Origin: Candidatus Rokuibacteriota bacterium
Lineage (GTDB): Bacteria; Methylomirabilota; Methylomirabilia; Rokubacteriales; CSP1-6
Direction of reading: 5' to 3'
Length of the DNA: 64,000 bases
Assembly: GCA_003221695.1 (NCBI GenBank)
Contig: QHSX01000051.1
Coordinates: 30,843-94,842, forward strand
Shown here: one piece after another, positions 63,966 to 64,000 of the stretch
Layout of the letters: each line of letters opens with the position of its first letter
Position numbering within the stretch: position 1 is the stretch's first letter
Position numbers and translations under genes: made by a program
The notes under the pieces: model-generated
The model's input: the letters and a program-made list of their open reading frames with translations, nothing else
Database searches by the model: none
Told to the model about the DNA's origin: nothing

Positions 63966-64000
63966 TGACCAAGAAGCCGGAGCCACGAGGCGCGTCGTGG
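63966..64000 (+). CDS. Possible gene start truncated by window end
   Basis: An ATG at 63966 opens a frame M-T-K-K-P-E-P-R-G-A-S-W that runs off the window. No strong ribosome-binding site precedes it. The 63-nt gap after the previous gene fits a new gene, but the evidence is minimal. Confidence 0.25.

Overview
The window is a 64 kb piece of a very GC-rich bacterial chromosome with tight, mostly minus-strand operons. Many start codons overlap the upstream stop as ATGA or GTGA, and GTG starts are common. The gene mix is CaiB-type CoA-transferases, acyl-CoA dehydrogenases, crotonases, luciferase-like flavin oxidoreductases, amidohydrolases, a Liv-type ABC transporter and an HTH gene beside a citrate synthase. 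This resembles soil or subsurface lineages such as Candidatus Rokubacteria/Methylomirabilota or relatives. That placement is inference; no rRNA or tRNA is present to anchor it.

Layout. 1-4.3 kb: end of a glucokinase gene, then a dihydrolipoamide-dehydrogenase-like flavoprotein whose second redox cysteine codon is an in-frame TGA with a SECIS-like hairpin directly downstream, then a GH63-like glucosidase. 4.3-10.9 kb: minus-strand acyl-CoA operon (two acyl-CoA dehydrogenases, CoA-transferase, crotonase, metallopeptidase-DinB protein) preceded by a hot-dog protein and a GYD protein. 10.9-13.3 kb: LemA, two TPM-domain proteins and a small secreted protein. 13.3-17.5 kb: two divergent PLP enzymes, a HAD phosphatase and a tRNA-dihydrouridine synthase. 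17.6-22.7 kb: peptide-type ABC importer (no ATPases) with an amidohydrolase and a YfbR nucleotidase. 22.8-28.8 kb: envelope proteins, an LLM oxidoreductase, HTH/citrate synthase pair, O-methyltransferase, HMG-CoA lyase and Dps. 28.9-32.2 kb: second acyl-CoA operon. 32.3-36.6 kb: PilB-type ATPase, a proline-rich protein and a coiled-coil protein. 36.6-42.3 kb: complete branched-chain ABC importer ending in a MetE-like gene. 42.4-50.8 kb: a metallo-beta-lactamase/receiver/cNMP/GGDEF fusion, crotonase, creatininase, acyltransferase, and a tandem duplication of a double-receiver gene. 50.8-55.1 kb: methylcitrate-type cluster. 55-62 kb: YcaQ-like glycosylase, phospholipase D-like protein, LLM oxidoreductase, amidohydrolase, ThDP enzyme. 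62-64 kb: one edge of an integrated element with a tyrosine recombinase.

The strongest novel signal is the probable selenoprotein at 194-1570. The TGA sits exactly at the second Cys of the CxxxxC redox motif. The frame continues for another 411 codons with the His-Glu active-site pair intact. The next 38 nt form a two-part stem with a GGU apical loop at bacterial-SECIS spacing, written in codons that are rare elsewhere in the window.

Several layers of intergenic structure are not explained by ordinary genes. (1) Three mosaic intercistronic smORFs (30844-30978, 45413-45517, 53817-53906) each end in Pro-Leu-Gln-stop overlapping the next gene's start codon. (2) A repeat family ending in GAGGCGAGTCTGTG lies in front of gene starts (9684, 12761, 25030). 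(3) A two-hairpin element sits between convergent genes (17533-17602 and 26659-26727) with compensatory changes in one stem. (4) A ~1.2 kb tandem segmental duplication (48426-50807) yielded two double-receiver proteins with Glu at the second phosphosite.
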